Shown here piece after piece: positions 60,591-64,000 of a stretch of DNA of 64,000 nucleotides. The stretch comes from Rhodospirillaceae bacterium (GTDB lineage: Bacteria > Pseudomonadota > Alphaproteobacteria > Rhodospirillales > Casp-alpha2), in contig JAERTE010000119.1 in NCBI GenBank assembly GCA_016845145.1, positions 1 to 64,000 of the forward strand, in the 5' to 3' direction. Position numbers and translations under genes: made by a program. The notes beneath the pieces were generated by a model. The model had not been told where the DNA came from, searched no databases, and saw only the letters and a program-made list of their open reading frames with translations. How positions within the stretch are numbered: position 1 is the stretch's first letter; each line of letters starts with the position of its first letter.

Positions 60591-62042
60591 ATGGGTAAGA
60601 ACGAGTTCGACGTGATCGTCGTTGGTTGCGGCATCGCCGGTCTGTCCGCAGCGGTGACGGCGGCCCAGAACGGTGCGCGGGTCGCCGTGCTGGAACGCGC
60701 GCCGGTGGAGGAGCGCGGCGGCAACACGCGCTATACCGAAAGCTTCTGGCGGATGAAAAGCGCCGATGCGGTGTCGGACGACTTCGAGGAACGTTTCGCC
60801 GCCAACGCCGGTGGCTGGCCAGACCCGGGCATCGCCAAGGATGCGGTGCTTGCGCGCGAAAGCCAGCCCCGGGTGTTGCGCTCGCTCGGCATGGTCGACC
60901 CCAATCTGGTTGCCACCTTAGCCGAGGAAGCGCCGATGGCGTTGCAATGGTTGCAGACCTTTGGCGTTAAATTCGATTTCCTGCCGACCTATTTTCTCAG
61001 CCAGTCGACCACGCGCATGGGACCTGTCGGCGGCGGCTTGGCGTTGATCGAGGCTCTGGGCGGCTATGCCGATGAGCGCCCTGACGAGATCAGTTTTTAT
61101 TATGAAACCTCGGCGCGCTCATTGATCATGGACGACAGCGTTGCTGTGATAGGGCTCAAGGCCATGGGGCCTGACAACACGCCGCTTGATCTGTTTGCAC
61201 CCAACGTGATCCTGGCGTGCGGCGGCTTTCAAGGGAACCCTGAGATGCTCAGCCGCTACATCGGCCCGCCCTCTCAGTTCATCCGGCCTGTCTCACGTGG
61301 AGGGCACTACAACCGCGGAGAAGGTGTCGCTATGGCGTTGGATGTGGGCGCCGCACCATGTGGCGATTTTGGCAGCTTCCATGCGCAGCCCGTGGATCCA
61401 CGCTCCCTGGATGTCGAGCCCGTGGTGCTGACCTATGCTTATGGAGTGCTGATCAACGATGCCGGCAAGCGGTTCACCGACGAAGGCCCGGCGATGGTTG
61501 ACAGCACCTACGAAGTCGTGACACGGATCATCATGGGGCAACGCCACGGCATTGCCTATGCGGTGTTTGATGCGGGGCTTGATGATGTGGAGAACTGGCC
61601 GATCGCCGTTCGCTCACGGGTGCCGCCCCTTGAGGCGGATACGCTGGCGGGCCTGGCGGCGGAAATGGACATCGACGCCGATGAGTTTCGTGCCACTATC
61701 AAGGCCTACAATGCCGCCTGTCCAGTGCCCGACGGGTTCCAGCCCTTGCAGCCAGATGGCTTGGCAACGCAGGGTGTTGAGCCGAAGAAATCCAACTGGG
61801 CGCGCCCCATTATCACGCCGCCGTTCCGCGCTTGGCCGATGATATGTTCCAACTGCTTCACCTTTGGCGGCGTCAAGGTCGATGAGCGCGCGCGGGTGAT
61901 CAACACTGAGGGTGATCCCATTCCGGGGCTCTATGCGGCAGGGGAGGTGGTTGGGTTGTACTACCGCGTCTATACGGGCGCTACGTCTGTCATGCGTGGT
62001 GCGGTGACCGGAAGGCTGGCGGGCCGCGATGCAACAGCTTGA
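60591..62042 (+). CDS. FAD-dependent tricarballylate-dehydrogenase-like (TcuA) oxidoreductase
   Basis: The 483-residue protein is in the fumarate-reductase/succinate-dehydrogenase flavoprotein group: FDVIVVGCGIAGLSAAVTAA at the FAD end, RGGNTRYTESFWRM, VILACGGFQGNPEMLSRYIG, GEGVAMALDVGA, and GLYAAGEVVGLYYRVYTGATSVMRG near the end. The GGNTRY and GGFQGN segments fit TcuA, which oxidises tricarballylate to aconitate. No tcuB gene follows; instead a TAXI-TRAP system comes next. Substrate is inferred. Confidence 0.85.
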   Translation: MGKNEFDVIVVGCGIAGLSAAVTAAQNGARVAVLERAPVEERGGNTRYTESFWRMKSADAVSDDFEERFAANAGGWPDPGIAKDAVLARESQPRVLRSLGMVDPNLVATLAEEAPMALQWLQTFGVKFDFLPTYFLSQSTTRMGPVGGGLALIEALGGYADERPDEISFYYETSARSLIMDDSVAVIGLKAMGPDNTPLDLFAPNVILACGGFQGNPEMLSRYIGPPSQFIRPVSRGGHYNRGEGVAMALDVGAAPCGDFGSFHAQPVDPRSLDVEPVVLTYAYGVLINDAGKRFTDEGPAMVDSTYEVVTRIIMGQRHGIAYAVFDAGLDDVENWPIAVRSRVPPLEADTLAGLAAEMDIDADEFRATIKAYNAACPVPDGFQPLQPDGLATQGVEPKKSNWARPIITPPFRAWPMICSNCFTFGGVKVDERARVINTEGDPIPGLYAAGEVVGLYYRVYTGATSVMRGAVTGRLAGRDATA

Positions 62043-62158
62043 AAGCTAAGCCGTGATCCGATTGATGCACGTCAGGTTGCAGATTTAATGAGATCGGATA
62101 GGCTGTAGGGGGAGTTAAGCGTAGAAATAAAATAATACCAACTCAGTGGAGGACGAAA

Positions 62159-63115
62159 ATGAATATGAAAATTGCCGCACCTGTTGCGGCCATTACCTTG
62201 GCTTTTGGCTTGCAGGCCGCACAGGCGGAAACGTTTGTGCGCATGGTATCGGGGCCGTCCGGCGGCTCGTGGTATCCGCTCGGCGCCAAAATTTCTCAGG
62301 TCTTCGGCGAGAAAGTTAAAGGTATCACCACGTCAAATACGTCTGGCGGCGGTATCTCCAACGTGTTGTCCGTGAACGGCGGCGACGCGGAGATCGGCTG
62401 GTCCTATGCACATACGGCGTTCAACGGCTACAAGGGCAAAGGCAAGTTCAAGAAGCCGCAACCCGACGTTCGGCATTTCGCGACCCTGTATCCGGCTATG
62501 TTCCAGGTGGCGGTGCGCAAGGATTCAGCGATCAAGTCGTTCGCCGACATGAAAGGTGCCAATATCAGCCCCGGTAAGGCGAAGTGGACCGGCACGGCGT
62601 TTGCCGAATCCATTCTCAAGGCCTATGGCATTTCCTTCGACAGTATCAAAAAAGCCGGTGGTACCGTGCACCACGTCAGCTATACGGAATCCGTGGCGCT
62701 GATGAAGGACAAGCACATTGATGTCTTCATGGGTGCGACGTCCATGCCGCAGGCTTCGTTCCTGGAGTTGGAGCACAGCCCCGGCATCCGCTTTATCGGC
62801 ATGCCGAAGGCGAAACAGCAGGAAGTTATCGCCGCAAACCCGGGCTTCATTCCCGGCATGATGCCGAAGGGTGTCTACAAAAGCCTTGATCAGGACCTGC
62901 ATACGCTGGGTATCGTGACCAACATGGTCGTTCACAAAGACCTGCCCGACGATATTGTCTACAACATGTGCAAAGTGTTCTGGGCCAATCACGCTTCGTT
63001 CGTCGAAGTGAAATCGGTATGGAAGCGCGTGAAACTCAAAGATGCCTTGGCCGGTGCCGCAATCCCCGTGCATCCGGGTGCGGCGAAGTGCTACGCCGAA
63101 TTGGGCGTTAAGTAG
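62159..63115 (+). CDS. TAXI-family TRAP substrate-binding protein
   Basis: The 318-residue protein has a signal peptide (MKIAAPVAAITLAFGLQAAQA) and the TAXI pattern: RMVSGPSGGSWYPLGAKISQVF, TTSNTSGGGISNVLSVNGGDAEIGW (split), ANISPGKAKWTGTAFAESIL and a C-terminal VHPGAAKCYAELGV. TAXI proteins feed a fused TRAP permease; known substrates include glutamate-like and other acids. It has GGAGGACG before its start. A stem-loop follows, then the permease gene. Confidence 0.92.
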   Translation: MNMKIAAPVAAITLAFGLQAAQAETFVRMVSGPSGGSWYPLGAKISQVFGEKVKGITTSNTSGGGISNVLSVNGGDAEIGWSYAHTAFNGYKGKGKFKKPQPDVRHFATLYPAMFQVAVRKDSAIKSFADMKGANISPGKAKWTGTAFAESILKAYGISFDSIKKAGGTVHHVSYTESVALMKDKHIDVFMGATSMPQASFLELEHSPGIRFIGMPKAKQQEVIAANPGFIPGMMPKGVYKSLDQDLHTLGIVTNMVVHKDLPDDIVYNMCKVFWANHASFVEVKSVWKRVKLKDALAGAAIPVHPGAAKCYAELGVK

Positions 63116-63139
63116 TCGTCAAGCTTGCGTCGAGACGTC

Positions 63140-63167
63140 GGGAATGCCGGTTTAGGCCGGCGCTCCC
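63140..63167 (+). promoter_or_regulatory. Stem-loop between TAXI gene and TRAP permease gene
   Basis: Arms at 63140-63150 and 63157-63167 pair over eleven positions with a two-base mismatch around the loop TTTAGG, and no T-tract follows. It sits where a differential-expression hairpin would, as in the DctP/DctQ case at 25950-25986. The role is inferred from position. Confidence 0.5.
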
Positions 63168-63234
63168 GCCGTTTTCGTGCCTGAAATCAATGGTGTTTCG
63201 GGCTAACTGACTTCTTACCATGCCGAGGCCGCAC

Positions 63235-64000
63235 ATGAGCGTCACTGAATCTCAGGTCATTTACGAAGAAAAAACCGAGCTCGGTTTCCTTGAGCACTTA
63301 CTGCTCAGAAAGAACTTCAACGCGGCACAGTCTGTTTTGCTGTTCTGCACGGTCGTCAGCGTTGCCCTCGCCGTGTTCCATCTTTACGTGGCGGCGTTCG
63401 GCACACCGGAAGGACGGTCGTTTCGGTCCATCCATTTGACCGGCATGTTGTTGTTGGCGTTCTTGGTCCGGCCCTTGTTCCGAAACTCCATGCGCGATCC
63501 GATAATTGTTGCCGGCGACCCGGGCAACAGCTTGCGCATGCTTGGTTTTTCAATCGATCTGGTGATCGTCGTCGCGGTTTTGTTCATCCAGGTCTGGACG
63601 ATCTACGACATCGATGCGTTCCATCTGCGCTACGGCGAGAAGGAGCTGCCCGATCTGATTGTCGGCGGCATGTTGGTCGCGCTGGTGCTCGAAGCAACGC
63701 GGCGCGCGGTCGGCTGGGCGATGGTGATTATCACCGGGTTCTTTATTCTTCACGCGCTTTACGCCAATTATTTTTTCGGCTTTTTCTACGGGCCGCCAGT
63801 GCGGTTCGGCAAATTCATCGACACGTTATTCATGAGCTCGGACGGCATTTTCGGGATCCCGCTGCATGTTTGCTCCACCTACATTGTTTTATTCATTATT
63901 TTCGGCTCGCTGTTGATCCGCTCCGGTGCGGGCCGGTTTTTCATTGATCTCGCGGTCGCCTTGACCGGCCATCGGGTCGGCGGGCCGGCAAAGGCATCTG
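63235..64000 (+). CDS. TRAP transporter fused permease, N-terminal part (3' end outside window)
   Basis: From ATG 63235 the frame stays open to the end of the window (255 residues). It starts with a short cytoplasmic end, then several helices (LLFCTVVSVALAVFHLYVAA, MLLLAFLVRPLF, IDLVIVVAVLFIQVWTIYD) and a first DctM-like segment with FIDTLFMSSDGIFGIPLHVC and LLIRSGAGRFFIDLAVALTG. This is the fused DctQ-DctM type permease that pairs with TAXI proteins. The remaining two-thirds lie beyond the window. Confidence 0.9.
   Translation, partial: MSVTESQVIYEEKTELGFLEHLLLRKNFNAAQSVLLFCTVVSVALAVFHLYVAAFGTPEGRSFRSIHLTGMLLLAFLVRPLFRNSMRDPIIVAGDPGNSLRMLGFSIDLVIVVAVLFIQVWTIYDIDAFHLRYGEKELPDLIVGGMLVALVLEATRRAVGWAMVIITGFFILHALYANYFFGFFYGPPVRFGKFIDTLFMSSDGIFGIPLHVCSTYIVLFIIFGSLLIRSGAGRFFIDLAVALTGHRVGGPAKAS

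Noticed and set aside
1..64000. tRNA or rRNA genes, insertion sequences, prophage
   Set aside because: No cloverleaf-forming stretch, rRNA signature, transposase or integrase motif was recognised anywhere. A short tRNA could still be missed by eye.

Overview
The window looks like a chromosomal piece of an alphaproteobacterium, most like the Rhodospirillales and relatives. The base composition is moderately GC-rich. It carries a DUF1491 gene (a family typical of Alphaproteobacteria), a carboxynorspermidine-decarboxylase-like gene, many TRAP transporter parts, a soxYZ pair and several CoA-dependent catabolic genes. The order-level placement is inference. No rRNA, tRNA, CRISPR array, transposase or phage gene was seen.

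Layout. 1-8.1 kb: the 3' part of a giant, very acidic repeat protein with a LamG-like domain and C-terminal RTX repeats. 8.1-12.5 kb: a YkgJ-type cysteine-cluster protein, a PLP decarboxylase, and a divergent pair made of a divergent Cys/Met-fold PLP protein and a Ser/Thr kinase. 12.5-22 kb: housekeeping and general genes (DUF952, pyrD, beta-carbonic anhydrase, a decayed DsrE/TusA remnant, hydrolases, AbrB-type membrane protein, nadK, DUF2062, an SNase-like protein, a parvulin). 22-24.7 kb: yciB, a nitroreductase and a MarR regulator. 24.7-38.5 kb: a tightly packed block of twelve genes for TRAP uptake, hydantoinase/oxoprolinase subunits, a luciferase-like (F420-type) oxidoreductase, an acyl-CoA ligase, a thioesterase, an F420:NADPH reductase-like protein, CofC and an FbiC (CofG-CofH) fusion. 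38.9-45 kb: an antiporter, a Rieske-like/glutamate-synthase-like protein and small genes. 45-49 kb: a TtrS/TtrR-like two-component system followed by a DsrE-like protein and SoxYZ. 49-55.4 kb: a TPP enzyme, a candidate sRNA, a microprotein matching the FliF tail, UspA, a Na/Pi transporter, a 30-residue lysine-rich peptide and a secreted protein. 55.5-64 kb: CoA-transferase, acyl-CoA ligase, a SnoaL-like protein, an internally deleted SDR, and a LysR / tricarballylate-dehydrogenase-like / TAXI-TRAP module that runs off the window.

How the genes work together. The strongest story is the block at 24.7-38.5 kb. Its promoter carries two identical operator-like boxes, one on the -10 element, next to a divergent MarR gene. 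Its products suggest import of an organic acid, activation to CoA, ring or amide chemistry by HyuAB, and a redox step using deazaflavin F420, whose biosynthesis (FbiC, CofC) and reduction (NpdG-like) are encoded in the same run. The later F420 steps (CofD, CofE) are not in the window. A second theme is sulfur: a sensor kinase with a PhnD-like periplasmic domain sits directly upstream of dsrE-like, soxY and soxZ, while a separate dsrE/tusA locus at 14.7-15.2 kb is in ruins. A third is the unexplained kinase and double-PLP-enzyme cluster at 8.8-12.5 kb.
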